From Bacillus sonorensis NBRC 101234 = KCTC 13918 (GTDB lineage Bacteria > Bacillota > Bacilli > Bacillales > Bacillaceae): DNA of 64,000 nt. The position numbers and the translations under genes are program-made. Positions 32,535 through 41,989 of the stretch are shown piece after piece. Position 1 is the stretch's first letter; each line of letters begins with the position of its first letter. The notes below the pieces were generated by a model. It was not told where the DNA came from. It did no database searches and worked only from the letters and a program-made list of their open reading frames with translations. The stretch lies in the NCBI RefSeq assembly GCF_001592005.1, contig NZ_BCVZ01000002.1:62001-126000 (forward strand). Reading direction: 5' to 3'.

Positions 32535-33656
32535 TTGGCAGCAAAAATCGTTGATGAAAAGATCGGAAACATGCTGAATGAATGGTATAAGTCCTTGAAA
32601 GAAAACAATCTGACAAAAGCATCTGAATGGCGGAAAGTCATTGAGATGCTGTTACCCCAAATCAAGGAGAATCGGCATCTCTCACATTATTTCGAATTGC
32701 TTGATTCGCGTTTTACTCAACTGACAGAGCATTTCAATCGATCCGGACATGTGTTGCAGGAAGGAGTGCATACTAAAACCGATCATATGCTTCAATACTA
32801 TTTTTACTTTTTTTCCGGTATGTATCAGTTTGATCAAAAAAATTTCCTAAAAGCCATCGATTTTTTTAGAATTACTGAACAAAAACTCGCTAACATTGAC
32901 GATGAAATCGAAAAAGCGGAGTTTCATTACTACCTGTCAATCGTTTATTATAAAATCCGGCAAAACTACTTTTCGCTAAGCCATGCTGAAAAAGCCCTCG
33001 ACTCATTTAAAGCCCATGGCTCTTATCTTGCGAAAACGCTGAAATGCGAAATGGTGATAGCGGCAAACGAAGCGGATTTGGAACATGATGAAAAAGCTGA
33101 ACAGCTTTATAAGCACGCACTCAAAGAGGCCGCTTCTCTTGACCCTCTGACAGAAAGCAATGCATGCTTTCATTTGGGAATATGCTATGAACGCAGGAAT
33201 CTGTTGTCTGGAGCAAAACGATATATTGAGCGGGCGGCAGTCATTCACGAACAGCAACATTCAATGTTTGCCGTTCGAAGCACATATATGCTGAGCAGAA
33301 TCAATTATAAGCTTAACCTGCATCATGAAGCACGCAAATGGTATTGGAAAAGCCTTGAATGGGCGGACAAAGAAAACGAGCCGATCTATAAAGTCAAATT
33401 GGGCATCATCTGCTCGCTGTATGAACGCCATGATTTGCTTGCCGTTGAAACTGCCTTACAGCAGCTAAAGGATCAAAAACTGTGGTCTGACGTAGCGGAT
33501 TTGACTTTACAAGCGGCTTTTTACCACAAAACGCGGGGAGACAGCGATATAGCGGTGAAATATTTTGAAGAAGCATGCAAGGCGAAAGACCAAATGCTTG
33601 CATTAATAGAGGAGTCATCATCACCTGCCTCAACCCGCGGCAGCACCATCGCATAA
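32535..33656 (+). CDS. Rap-family (TPR) response-regulator phosphatase/antiactivator homologue
   Basis: It has 373 residues, the normal Rap length. The N-terminal three-helix-bundle signature (GNMLNEWYKSL, residues 11-21) is followed by helical repeats: YYFYFFSGMYQFDQKNFLKAID near 90-112 and several TPR pairs to the end, where Phr pentapeptides bind in relatives. Rap proteins dephosphorylate Spo0F~P or block ComA. Here the position of catalytic Gln47 of RapH-type proteins is Arg (KENRHL, residues 44-49), so phosphatase activity is doubtful. The start is TTG 32535 with AGAGG upstream. No phr gene follows. It stands on the opposite strand within a conserved ylm block and looks like an accessory insertion. 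Confidence 0.88.
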   Translation: MAAKIVDEKIGNMLNEWYKSLKENNLTKASEWRKVIEMLLPQIKENRHLSHYFELLDSRFTQLTEHFNRSGHVLQEGVHTKTDHMLQYYFYFFSGMYQFDQKNFLKAIDFFRITEQKLANIDDEIEKAEFHYYLSIVYYKIRQNYFSLSHAEKALDSFKAHGSYLAKTLKCEMVIAANEADLEHDEKAEQLYKHALKEAASLDPLTESNACFHLGICYERRNLLSGAKRYIERAAVIHEQQHSMFAVRSTYMLSRINYKLNLHHEARKWYWKSLEWADKENEPIYKVKLGIICSLYERHDLLAVETALQQLKDQKLWSDVADLTLQAAFYHKTRGDSDIAVKYFEEACKAKDQMLALIEESSSPASTRGSTIA

Positions 33657-33695
33657 GGTTCCATATGCCAAGCCGCCGTTTGACATACATGCGAG

Positions 33696-33722
33696 GGAGC
33701 CCTTTTTTATGAAAAGGGCTCC
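33696..33722. terminator. Hairpin terminator between rap and ylmA (convergent)
   Basis: GGAGCCCTTTT and AAAAGGGCTCC (33696-33706, 33712-33722) are a perfect 11-bp stem with a 5-nt loop, 40 bp after the rap stop. U residues are inside the stem rather than after it. Confidence 0.7.
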
Positions 33723-33765
33723 TGTAAAGCTTCGCCATTCTTGGAAGCTGACGCGGAAACACCGT

Positions 33766-34563
33766 TTAACCGCTCACATTTGCAGGCTTTTTCTTCGATA
33801 AGTACGGTCTGTCATCCGTCCAAACGGCTTTGACCGGCATCTCAAAAAAGGCCGACAAACTGTCGTCTGACATCATGTCTCTCGTCTTCCCCTGTGCAAA
33901 TACTTCCCCCTTTTTAAGCAGCAGCGTTTTGCTGAAAACAGGGAGTATTTCCTCGGCGTGGTGGGTGACATACAGCATGGATGGCGCATTCTTTTTTTTC
34001 GCTATCCTGTCGATCGTTTCCAGCACTTGTTCCCGCGCGATAAAATCGAGGCCTGTAACAGGTTCATCCAGAATCAGGAGCTCAGGATCGGCCATCAAGG
34101 CTCTTGAGATCAGCACCTTTTGCCTTTCCCCCTGGGAGAGGGTTTCATACCTTCTGTCCGCATACTTGAGAGAGCCGAATTCCTCCAGGAAGGAAATCGC
34201 TTTTTCCCTGATATCCTGAGTAGGTGTTTCATAAAGTCCGATCGATGCGAACGCGCCGCTGAGCACAATTTCAAAGGCGCTGTCCTCAGGGTAAAGTTTG
34301 TGCTGCAATGCGGCTGACACGAGTCCGATCTTGCGGCGGAGCTTTTCTCCGAGCTCTGTTTTGCCAAACTCATGTCCCAGTACATTCACTCTCCCTGAAG
34401 TCGGAAAATAGTAAGCGCACAGCATGTTGAGCAAAGCCGTTTTTCCGGCGCCGTTTAAACCGTATAGTGCCCAGTGCTCCCCTTTTTTCACCGTCCAGTC
34501 TACATCGCTGAGGATCCATTCTCCATTCCGCTTTAGTGATGCATGTTCAAGCTGTAAAACCAT
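33766..34563 (-). CDS. ylmA: YlmA, ABC transporter ATP-binding protein
   Basis: It has 265 residues, a single nucleotide-binding domain: Walker A GLNGAGKTALLN at about 35-46, Q-loop region ALQHKLYPED, signature LSQGERQKVLISRALM near 143, Walker B LLILDEPVTGLDF near 162, and H-loop YVTHHAEE near 198. No membrane partner is encoded next to it. The family (ModF/YlmA-like cytosolic ATPases) has no assigned substrate. It follows sigG as in B. subtilis and has its own promoter, so it is not simply a sporulation gene. Confidence 0.92.
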   Translation of the reverse strand: MVLQLEHASLKRNGEWILSDVDWTVKKGEHWALYGLNGAGKTALLNMLCAYYFPTSGRVNVLGHEFGKTELGEKLRRKIGLVSAALQHKLYPEDSAFEIVLSGAFASIGLYETPTQDIREKAISFLEEFGSLKYADRRYETLSQGERQKVLISRALMADPELLILDEPVTGLDFIAREQVLETIDRIAKKKNAPSMLYVTHHAEEILPVFSKTLLLKKGEVFAQGKTRDMMSDDSLSAFFEMPVKAVWTDDRPYLSKKKPANVSG

Positions 34564-34620
34564 TTTTGTGCCCCTTTCCAGTTATGTAAATTTTCTGATA
34601 AATTAAAATATAATTCTTTT

Positions 34621-34649
34621 ATTATAGCTCATAATCGCAGCAAAGTGAA
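34621..34649 (-). promoter_or_regulatory. Sigma-A promoter of ylmA
   Basis: On the minus strand TTCACT (34644-34649) and TATAAT (34621-34626) are 17 bp apart, after the sigG terminator. Confidence 0.7.
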
Positions 34650-34675
34650 TGATAGTTTTCCAATTTTAACATGTA

Positions 34676-34701
34676 AAAAGCCGCAGACTGTCTGCGGCTT
34701 A
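34676..34701 (-). terminator. Terminator of sigG
   Basis: AAGCCGCAGAC / GUCUGCGGCUU stem followed by UUUUUACAUG on the minus strand. The sigG stop codon is at the foot of the stem. Confidence 0.9.
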
Positions 34702-35478
34702 ATGGATATTCTTATTCATTTGTTTGATTGCGGCTTTTTCGAGCCGTGATACTTGAGCCTGGGAAATTCCGATCTCATCTGCGACTTCCATCTGCGTCTT
34801 GCCTTGGAAGAAGCGTTTTCTGAGAATCATTTTTTCACGCTCGTTCAGCCGTCTCATTCCCTCTTTTAATGCAAGCTCTTCGATCCATTGGGAATCTTTG
34901 TTCCGCTCATCGCTGATTTGATCCATCACATAGATCGGATCTCCTCCGTCATTGTAGATGGGCTCAAACAGTGATACAGGATCTTGGATGGCATCAAGGG
35001 CGAAGACGATTTCTTCGTGCGATACTTCAAGCTCTTTGGCGATTTCCTCTGCTGTCGGCTCCCTGCTTGTCTCACTGATAAGACGTTCCCGCACTTGCAG
35101 CGCCTTATACGCGATATCCCTGAGTGACCGCGATACGCGAATCGGGTTGTTGTCTCGCAGATAACGGCGGATTTCTCCAATGATCATCGGTACAGCATAT
35201 GTTGAAAACTTAACATTGTGGCTCAGGTCAAAATTATCAATTGATTTCATTAGTCCGATACACCCGACTTGAAATAAGTCATCAACATATTCTCCTCTGT
35301 TGTTAAACCTTTGAATGACGCTTAAGACAAGGCGCAAATTGCCGTTAACAAGCTTTTCTCTTGCTGAGCGGTCTCCTTCTTCCTGCATTTGCTTGAATAA
35401 CTTTCTCATCTCTTCATTCTTGAGCACGGGCAGTTTTGATGTATCAACCCCGCAGATTTCAACTTTATTTCTCGACAC
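34699..35478 (-). CDS. sigG: SigG, forespore late sigma factor
   Basis: This RNA polymerase sigma factor is active in the engulfed forespore. It has 259 residues (family about 260): an N-terminal anti-sigma contact region MSRNKVEICGVDTSKLPVLK, region 2 with LVNGNLRLVLSVIQRF and GCIGLMKSIDNFD, and region 4 with the helix-turn-helix TQMEVADEIGISQAQVSRLEK near 225-245. The start is GTG 35478 after GGAGGG. It is the third gene of the spoIIG locus but has its own forespore-type promoter in the 139-bp spacer. Confidence 0.97.
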   Translation of the reverse strand: MSRNKVEICGVDTSKLPVLKNEEMRKLFKQMQEEGDRSAREKLVNGNLRLVLSVIQRFNNRGEYVDDLFQVGCIGLMKSIDNFDLSHNVKFSTYAVPMIIGEIRRYLRDNNPIRVSRSLRDIAYKALQVRERLISETSREPTAEEIAKELEVSHEEIVFALDAIQDPVSLFEPIYNDGGDPIYVMDQISDERNKDSQWIEELALKEGMRRLNEREKMILRKRFFQGKTQMEVADEIGISQAQVSRLEKAAIKQMNKNIH

Positions 35479-35514
35479 TTTTTTCCCTCCCTACAGGAGC
35501 TGCTGTACAAAGTT

Positions 35515-35543
35515 CAGTATCTCCTTGGGTGGGAAAAATATGC
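35515..35543 (-). promoter_or_regulatory. Sigma-F/sigma-G type promoter of sigG
   Basis: On the minus strand GCATA (35539-35543) and GGAGATACTG (35515-35524) match the forespore consensus GYWTA and GGNRANAHTR with a 14-bp spacer. It lies in the sigE-sigG spacer, as known for B. subtilis. Confidence 0.8.
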
Positions 35544-35617
35544 ATCGTTAATTTCCAAAAATAAGAAGACAGGAAGACAAACCCTTTGCTGGCAACGATT
35601 CAATTTTTATAAAAAAA

Positions 35618-36337
35618 TTAAACCATCTTATTAAATTCTTTCCTCAGTCTTTTGATGATTCTTTTTTCCAGCCGGGAAATATATGACTGCGAAATACCGA
35701 GCATATCCGCCACATCTTTTTGCGTTTTTTCTTCGCCTCCGACAAGTCCGAAGCGAAGCTCCATAATTTGCTTTTCCCTGTCATTCAGCTGCTCGAGCGC
35801 TTTTTTCAGCAGCTTTTTGTCAACGTTTGCCTCGATATCCTTCGTGATGATGTCATTTTCCGTTCCGAGCACATCTGACAGCAATAATTCATTTCCGTCC
35901 CAGTCGATGTTTAGCGGTTCATCAAACGATACTTCTGAACGGATTTTATTGTTCCGTCTTAAATACATTAAAATTTCATTTTCTATACATCTTGAAGCAT
36001 ATGTAGCCAGCTTGATTTTCTTCTCGGGATTAAAGGTGTTCACCGCCTTGATGAGGCCGATCGTACCGATGCTGATTAGATCCTCGATATTGATGCCTGT
36101 ATTCTCAAATTTTCTGGCGATATATACAACAAGCCGCAAATTGCGTTCAATTAAAATCGCCCGCGCCGCCTGATCGCCGTCGGGCAGCTTATGAAGAAGC
36201 ACCTGCTCCTCGTCTTTTGATAATGGCGGCGGCAGCGCTTCGCTTCCGCCGATATAATAAATTTCATCGCTTTTCAATCCGAGCTTTATTAAAAGTTTAT
36301 ACCAGAGATAGGTCAGCCTTAATTTTAGTTTTTTCAT
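35618..36337 (-). CDS. sigE: SigE, mother-cell early sigma factor (pro-sigma-E)
   Basis: It is made as an inactive precursor with a pro-region that SpoIIGA removes. It has 239 residues from ATG 36337 behind GGGGGAGG, the B. subtilis length. The pro-region ([20 protein letters not shown], about 27 residues before processing) is hydrophobic and basic. Region 2 has [19 protein letters not shown] and [15 protein letters not shown], and region 4 has [20 protein letters not shown]. An upstream extension in frame is not credible. It lies 61 bp after spoIIGA; the two are one operon. Confidence 0.97.
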   Translation of the reverse strand: MKKLKLRLTYLWYKLLIKLGLKSDEIYYIGGSEALPPPLSKDEEQVLLHKLPDGDQAARAILIERNLRLVVYIARKFENTGINIEDLISIGTIGLIKAVNTFNPEKKIKLATYASRCIENEILMYLRRNNKIRSEVSFDEPLNIDWDGNELLLSDVLGTENDIITKDIEANVDKKLLKKALEQLNDREKQIMELRFGLVGGEEKTQKDVADMLGISQSYISRLEKRIIKRLRKEFNKMV

Positions 36338-36398
36338 TTTCCTCCCCCTTCTAAATAAGCGTCCCCGGGAGTATGATAGTGTAACGGGTCCCGAGGTG

Positions 36399-37328
36399 TT
36401 ATGAAACGTGTTTGACAGGATGGCCGGACAGCATTTTCGGGTGAACGATCGCATCGAACTCATCATCCGCCGACAGCGGCGAGGTACTGATTCCGATCAG
36501 GCATTTCGGCGCTTCGAGCACCTCCTTTTTCGTATATATCAGCACATGATCAGGCTTGAGGCACATTAAAAACTGATGCTGATGGCCGACGCCCCTGTAT
36601 GGGATTAAACGAATCCTGCCGATATGCGGAAATGCATCATCAAGCAGGCCGATGGCGTCAACAGGACTGTTTTCCATGATGACCGAGCTGGCCTCTTCGC
36701 CCAATATGCCGTTCAGTTTTTCAATATTGACAATCATGACAGGTGTTTTTGTAATCGGGTCGTACAGCTGATTTCCAGAATCAATCAATCCGTTAAAATG
36801 AAGCGTATGTCCGTCGATATCCGCCTGAAGGCGTACGCGTTCCTCGTATTGAATCTTTTTTGCCTCGGCGTCTTCAAAGCGTTTTTTTGAAAACAGCCAT
36901 ACAGCCGGAAATCCGGCTCCGACAAACAGCCAGCTGACGGGATCGCCAAAACCGGACCAATTTGTCATAAAGACGCCGTTTTCCATGATCGAATCCGTTT
37001 CCAGCAAAGAATGAACCCCGATCATTCCCCCTCCCATTAAAAAAGTGACAAAATAAAAAGAAAACAAATTTTGCAAAAAAAAGCGAAACCGTTTAAATCC
37101 AAACGTCACAAGAACGATGAAGATGGAAAAAAACAGCTTGCCGGCCGGGTGAAGGACATATGGCGATAAAGGGGTAAACATAAACAGAACGATGCTTGAC
37201 GCAACGAGCGCCCCAAGGATGAACCTTCGCTTTTTTACCCTTCGCTTCAATATAAACGCGGTCATCAGTAAAAGCAGCAAATCAAAACAAAAGTTTAACA
37301 GCCAAATCGCATCCAGATAAATCTCCAC
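36399..37328 (-). CDS. spoIIGA: SpoIIGA, sporulation-specific pro-sigma-E processing aspartic protease
   Basis: This membrane protease cleaves pro-sigma-E. It has 309 residues from GTG 37328 (GGAAAGGGG upstream), the B. subtilis length. Five hydrophobic helices occupy about the first 150 residues, and the C-terminal cytosolic domain has the aspartic-protease motif [11 protein letters not shown] near 180 with catalytic Asp in DSGN. The end [11 protein letters not shown] matches the family. The in-frame ATG 48 bp upstream would add a tail that overlaps the promoter's downstream region and is unlikely. Confidence 0.96.
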   Translation of the reverse strand: MEIYLDAIWLLNFCFDLLLLLMTAFILKRRVKKRRFILGALVASSIVLFMFTPLSPYVLHPAGKLFFSIFIVLVTFGFKRFRFFLQNLFSFYFVTFLMGGGMIGVHSLLETDSIMENGVFMTNWSGFGDPVSWLFVGAGFPAVWLFSKKRFEDAEAKKIQYEERVRLQADIDGHTLHFNGLIDSGNQLYDPITKTPVMIVNIEKLNGILGEEASSVIMENSPVDAIGLLDDAFPHIGRIRLIPYRGVGHQHQFLMCLKPDHVLIYTKKEVLEAPKCLIGISTSPLSADDEFDAIVHPKMLSGHPVKHVS

Positions 37329-37391
37329 GTCCGTCCCCTTTCCTTGCGTATTCCCTTTCTGCGACCGGTTGACCATATGTTTGTTTTCCTA

Positions 37392-37425
37392 AGTATAAAG
37401 CAAGCCCGGAGGTAAAGTCTGTCAA
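37392..37425 (-). promoter_or_regulatory. spoIIG promoter (sigma-A with 22-bp spacer, Spo0A-activated type)
   Basis: On the minus strand TTGACA (37420-37425) and TATACT (37392-37397) are exactly 22 bp apart, the unusual spacing of the B. subtilis spoIIG promoter, which needs Spo0A~P. Possible 0A-box-like sequence (ATCGACAAAT) lies upstream near 37471-37480; I could not place all boxes. Confidence 0.88.
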
Positions 37426-37488
37426 TTAATGTTGCGCAAATGGCACATTTTTTGAGAAATTCATACTGAATTTGTCGATGTCCGAAAG

Positions 37489-37519
37489 AAAAAAAACGCC
37501 GTCTAAAAACAGACGGCGC
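37489..37519 (-). terminator. Terminator of bpr
   Basis: GCGCCGUCUG / AGACGGCGU stem with UUUUUUUU after it on the minus strand, 12 bp downstream of the bpr stop. Confidence 0.93.
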
Positions 37520-37530
37520 TTCTCATGAAT

Positions 37531-40500
37531 TTAAGATTTTTCATTAATATACAGCTTGCCCTTTGCCGTTTTTCTCACTTCATTTCCATAGTCATCGCGG
37601 GCAATGACCTCGATTTCCGCTCCCTTTGCTTTCGCAGTGGAGGTGGCGGTCCAATATCCTTCATACTTGCCTGATGACACTTCTCTGAGCGGAAGTTCCG
37701 TCACGTTTTGTGCGGCTGTTTTGAAGTTGGTCAGCGGCATTCTGACGACGAAGACCGCATCGAGATCGGCGGTGCTTTCAAACTCGATTTTCACCGTTTC
37801 CCCCGTCTTCAGCTGTATGTCCTCAGCCGGCTTGAGGTTTGTGATTTGCGGCCCTTCAACATTCACATCGACCGCCACTTTTTTAGTTGTTTTATTGCCC
37901 GCTGCGTCAGCAGCCGTGACTTTAATTTCATTTTTCCCGTTATCAAGGAGAATCCGGGCCGAATATTCGCCGTTTTCAACGGCTGCTTTTTTCCCGTTCA
38001 CTTTGACAGAGTCCAAATGGTCGTCTGAGACGGTGCCTGTTACAGTTACGGTTTCTTTATTGAGCTTTGATCCGTCTTCCGGCGCAGTGATCGAAAGCTT
38101 CGGTTTGGTTTGGTCAAGCACGATCCGGACCGGAGCGGAAGCATCAGTCGTTCCGGAAGCGGCAGATGCTTTAGCGGTTATGATGTTTTCTCCTTTTTGA
38201 AGCGCGATTTCTTTTGAAAATGTGCCGTCTTTTCCGGTTTGTACCGTTCCGATTTCTTCCTTGCCGTTAAATAGATGCACGGTTGTTGTCGGAGAAGACG
38301 TTCCTTCTATGACGGTTTTCTTCTGATTGGTGACAAGCCCGTCTTTCGGCGACGTGATCACCGGTACGGAAACTTCGTAGTCGACTAAAGCGCGAATCAT
38401 GAAATTGCCTTGTTCCACAGGTATTTTCGACCAGGCACCGTCCGTAAATTGCCAGTTCCGGCCGGAGTTCTCGCCGTCTTCATCTGACGCGAGAGCCGGA
38501 GAGTGATCCATGTCCTTTGTTTGCACATAGACGAGATAGAAGTCCTTTCCGACCATGATGCCCTCATCACTCAGATCAACGTTGGTCCATTCGCCGTTGC
38601 GAAGCGCTTCCCCTGTGAACGGTCCGGCGATCTTGTTGCCTGGAGAACCTTTTTCGCCTGAAGCGTCATAGACTTCGACTGCAAAATCGGTGCCGCCCGG
38701 ATCTGGAAAATCAGCTTCCCAGAATTTAAATAGTCCGCCTTTCAGCATCGCTTGTTCCTGTCCTTTGTCAAGGGACATTTTAACGGCAATGGCATTGTCT
38801 GCTTCATAAAAAGCCCAGGCATTTTCTGCAGTGCCGTCATCATAGCCGATTTCACCGGGGTAGCCGATATAAGGATCAAGCTCGATGTCTCTTGTGGCAT
38901 CTCCTTTTAGATCAACCGTGAATTGACTGCTGTAATAGCCTTTCGCGGCGATTTTCACAGTGTATGAGTTTTCATAGGCTGTGATTGAATACGTACCGTT
39001 TTCATCTGTTTGTACAGGCTTGACGGCCGCGTCTTCAACGAGATAGATTTTTGCATGTCGAACGGGTTCGCCGCTTTTTTTGTTTTTCACGATCCCCTTC
39101 AGTGTGGCTTTTTTCAGTTCTTTCATCACAAAGTCGGCAGTTGTCGTTTTGTCGGCTTCAATTTTTACCGTTTGGGTGCTTGATTCATATCCGTACGCTT
39201 CTGCTTTTATCGTATAAGTTCCCGGCAGATGGGCTATGCTGTATGAGCCGTCGTTCTCGCTTGAGTATGTGGATTTTCCCGTTTCAAGCACGCTCACCTT
39301 CGCCCGCAGCGGAAGGACTGCCGGAGATGCTTTCCCTCTCTGTATGTCCTGCCGGACGGCGTCAGCCGGTTTTGCTTGTTTCGGATCGATCGTTTGCTTT
39401 TTCGTTTTCTTGTCCTTCATGCTGCCTGTACGTTTTTCAACGCCTAAGCGGTTTTTCTTGCCTGTGCTTTTCGGCTCTTTGACAAGCTCGACATCATCAA
39501 TGTACAGCCCGTCTTTTGAAATGTCTTCGTCTGATTGCAGATTAAACATGATCTTAATGGACTGCCCCTGGTATTGGGATAAGTCAATTTCTTCATCCAT
39601 CCAATCCGGAGTCACCCCGGTGAATTGAGCGGCCTGCACCCATTCCGTTTCTCCTTCGGGCTGGATATAGACGAAGCCATAGTCAAAATCCTCTTCAAAT
39701 TCATGCCAATATTTAAAATGGAGATAAAGCTTTTGATTTTTAGGCACTTGAACCTTAGGCATCAAAAGATTCATATTCGCCGAATCTTGATACGGCCCTG
39801 TCAAATTCGTTGCATATACTTGTTTACCTGATGCGGCCGATTTCGGTCCCGACTCGGGAACGCCCTGCTGCCATGAATCGTTTACTCCGTAGCTTGTCCA
39901 ACCGGCTGCCGGAGTCTCAAAACTTTGTTTATATCCTGTTGTCACAGCAAATGAGATCGGAACTTCATATAAATTGGACTCCGTTTGATTTCCGCCGAAG
40001 TCTGTGACGATCCACTTGTAGGAAAGGATTTTGCCATCCAAAGAAGGAATGACCGCTTCAAACGTTCCTTTCTTGTAATCGCCGCTGATTTGTTTGCCAG
40101 CAACAGTCCGCCATTCGGAAGAATCGATTTGATAGGCCAGTTTGACTGACGCAATGCTGACATCGTCTTCAGCTTCAGCTGTAAAGGAAATGTCAGAACC
40201 TGAAAAAACCTCTTTAAACGGTTCATGGGTTAAAACCGGCGGTTTGCTGTCTTCTCCTTCTTTTCCAACACGGCCTTCGGCTTTGCCGAGTCCTTCCGTG
40301 ACGGCAGATACCGCCTCATACGCGTTGACAAGCCCGTGGCCGTACCCGTTGTTCGGTGATTCGGTAAACTTGCTGTCTGTCAAAGGTGTTGCCGTATTGA
40401 TTAATATCTGTTCCATTTCATCGACAGAAAGCGATGCATCCGCTTGTTTTAAAAGCGCTGCAACGGCCGATACATGCGGCCCGGCCATTGAGGTCCCGTC

Positions 40501-41838
40501 CCAGCCGTCTTGATAGCCTTTTCCCGGAACAGATGACCGAATGTTGACACCGGGAGCGGTTATTTCAGGTTTTGTTTCATCATATGGTGACGGACCAAGC
40601 AAAGAAAAATCGCCCAATTGTTTGTTGATGTCAGTCGCCCCTGTTGCGAACGCTTCGGGATAGTTTGCCGGGTTTGCGATGGAGCCGGGCCCGCCCGGAT
40701 TAAATAAATCCACGTTGCCTGCGGAAAATTCAGGGAAGATATCGGCGGCTCTCCATGCCTTTACCATATCCCTGTACCACTCATCAAGGCCCGATCCGCC
40801 GGACCATGAGTTATTGACGACATCCGGGGCCATTTCAGGGTGTGGATTGCCATCCTTGTCTTTAGGCGCCAATATCCATTCGCCAGCTTCAAGGAGATCC
40901 TCATCTGTGCCGCCATCCTCATTAAAGGCTTTCACCGCAATCCACTTTGCACCCGGCGCCACACCGATCTGATTTTGGCCCCCGGACTCTGAGCCAACCA
41001 TTGTTCCTGTCACATGCGTTCCGTGTTCCAGATCGTCATATGGCTCAGAACCGCCAGTCGTAGCGTCAAACCAGTTGAATTCATGATCAGGACTGTCAGG
41101 ATGCGCCGGGTCATATCCGCGGTATTTTTCTTTTAGAGCCGGATGATCCCATTCAACCCCTGTGTCAATTGAAGCCACAACGGTCCCGGTTCCGTCAAAT
41201 CCTAATCCCCACGCTTTCGGTGCGCTGATCTGATCGATGTTCCATTCAATCCCGCCGCGGGCTTGCACCGGTTTTTGTTTGACAGACTGTTTGGCCGGCT
41301 TGATCAACTGCCTTTTTTCATTCGGTAGCACTTTTTGAACTTCCGGAAAGGCGGCCACCTGCTCCATGACTTCTTTTGTCGCACGGACAGCCATTCCGTT
41401 GACAATATAAAACGAGTGAATATCTTTAGCGTTTCCCTTTTTCGCTTGCTTTTTTAAATAGCTTTGCAAACGCTCCTGCGTCTCATCGGCTTTGATTCTT
41501 AATGAAGAAACAACGGCTGAACGCTTTTGGTATTCCGCTTTAGCTGAACTCAATGATTTCGCTTTTGCTTTCTTTTCCGCTTGTTTTGCGACTTTTTGCG
41601 TATCGACTTGATCTTTCATCTTAATCAAAAAGGTGACCATATCTTCTTTTTTGAAACGTTTTACAAGTGATGCCGATATTTTTTTCCCGGTGGAAGCATT
41701 TTGTTTGGCCTGTTCTTTGTAGGATGTGAGCGGTGATGCCGATTCTGCGGCGGAAGAAGCGGCGGGCATAAGCATCGATCCGGCTATAAGCCCGCTCAAA
41801 ATGGAGCAGAGCGCCTTCTTTTTCAGCTTTCTTTTCAA
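37531..41838 (-). CDS. bpr: Bacillopeptidase F (Bpr), secreted multidomain subtilase
   Basis: This secreted serine endopeptidase precursor has 1435 residues (B. subtilis Bpr 1433). A signal peptide (MKRKLKKKALCSILSGLIAG, cut near AASSA-AE) is followed by an inhibitor-type propeptide to about residue 192 and a mature start near ARGGIEWN. The S8 domain has Asp225 (SIDTGVEWDHP), His272 (EHGTHVTG), oxyanion Asn375 (SAGN) and Ser450 (DGTSMAGPH). After it come an immunoglobulin-like/MAM-type region (about 640-790), carboxypeptidase-regulatory-like repeats (TYTIKAEAYGYESS near 880; SYTVKIAAKGYYSS near 965) and Ig/glucodextranase-like repeats to the end. The start is TTG 41838 behind AAAGGGGGA. It is intact and preceded by a related short gene. 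Confidence 0.96.
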   Translation of the reverse strand: MKRKLKKKALCSILSGLIAGSMLMPAASSAAESASPLTSYKEQAKQNASTGKKISASLVKRFKKEDMVTFLIKMKDQVDTQKVAKQAEKKAKAKSLSSAKAEYQKRSAVVSSLRIKADETQERLQSYLKKQAKKGNAKDIHSFYIVNGMAVRATKEVMEQVAAFPEVQKVLPNEKRQLIKPAKQSVKQKPVQARGGIEWNIDQISAPKAWGLGFDGTGTVVASIDTGVEWDHPALKEKYRGYDPAHPDSPDHEFNWFDATTGGSEPYDDLEHGTHVTGTMVGSESGGQNQIGVAPGAKWIAVKAFNEDGGTDEDLLEAGEWILAPKDKDGNPHPEMAPDVVNNSWSGGSGLDEWYRDMVKAWRAADIFPEFSAGNVDLFNPGGPGSIANPANYPEAFATGATDINKQLGDFSLLGPSPYDETKPEITAPGVNIRSSVPGKGYQDGWDGTSMAGPHVSAVAALLKQADASLSVDEMEQILINTATPLTDSKFTESPNNGYGHGLVNAYEAVSAVTEGLGKAEGRVGKEGEDSKPPVLTHEPFKEVFSGSDISFTAEAEDDVSIASVKLAYQIDSSEWRTVAGKQISGDYKKGTFEAVIPSLDGKILSYKWIVTDFGGNQTESNLYEVPISFAVTTGYKQSFETPAAGWTSYGVNDSWQQGVPESGPKSAASGKQVYATNLTGPYQDSANMNLLMPKVQVPKNQKLYLHFKYWHEFEEDFDYGFVYIQPEGETEWVQAAQFTGVTPDWMDEEIDLSQYQGQSIKIMFNLQSDEDISKDGLYIDDVELVKEPKSTGKKNRLGVEKRTGSMKDKKTKKQTIDPKQAKPADAVRQDIQRGKASPAVLPLRAKVSVLETGKSTYSSENDGSYSIAHLPGTYTIKAEAYGYESSTQTVKIEADKTTTADFVMKELKKATLKGIVKNKKSGEPVRHAKIYLVEDAAVKPVQTDENGTYSITAYENSYTVKIAAKGYYSSQFTVDLKGDATRDIELDPYIGYPGEIGYDDGTAENAWAFYEADNAIAVKMSLDKGQEQAMLKGGLFKFWEADFPDPGGTDFAVEVYDASGEKGSPGNKIAGPFTGEALRNGEWTNVDLSDEGIMVGKDFYLVYVQTKDMDHSPALASDEDGENSGRNWQFTDGAWSKIPVEQGNFMIRALVDYEVSVPVITSPKDGLVTNQKKTVIEGTSSPTTTVHLFNGKEEIGTVQTGKDGTFSKEIALQKGENIITAKASAASGTTDASAPVRIVLDQTKPKLSITAPEDGSKLNKETVTVTGTVSDDHLDSVKVNGKKAAVENGEYSARILLDNGKNEIKVTAADAAGNKTTKKVAVDVNVEGPQITNLKPAEDIQLKTGETVKIEFESTADLDAVFVVRMPLTNFKTAAQNVTELPLREVSSGKYEGYWTATSTAKAKGAEIEVIARDDYGNEVRKTAKGKLYINEKS

Positions 41839-41989
41839 ATGAAATCCCCCTTTTTCAGGTTGAATGTGATATGGCAGACGGCCCTCCTTTCTTTTGATTG
41901 TTTTGTCTGACAGTGGTGTTCTCTTTAATATAGTAAATATTGGTTTATTTTTTTGTCGTTATTTGTCAAGGATTTGTTTAAAATCCGTT

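Noticed and set aside
33600-33765. Search for a phr gene after the rap gene
   Set aside because: Only a 15-codon frame (33667 onward) is present, without signal peptide or ribosome site. Most of the interval is the terminator hairpin.
35580-35640. AT-rich stem after sigE as a terminator
   Set aside because: The pairing is only A-U with no GC, so stability is too low to call. CTTTGCTGGCAACG there was also considered as a third copy of the 20971 element, but the match is too short.
36338-36466. Longer sigE reading frame starting at 36466
   Set aside because: It would overlap spoIIGA and precede the well-defined pro-region start MKKLKL with a strong ribosome site.
41930-41970. TTGACA (41964-41969) as the -35 of bpr
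   Set aside because: No -10-like hexamer is found 16-18 bp downstream; the nearest TATATT is about 31 bp away.
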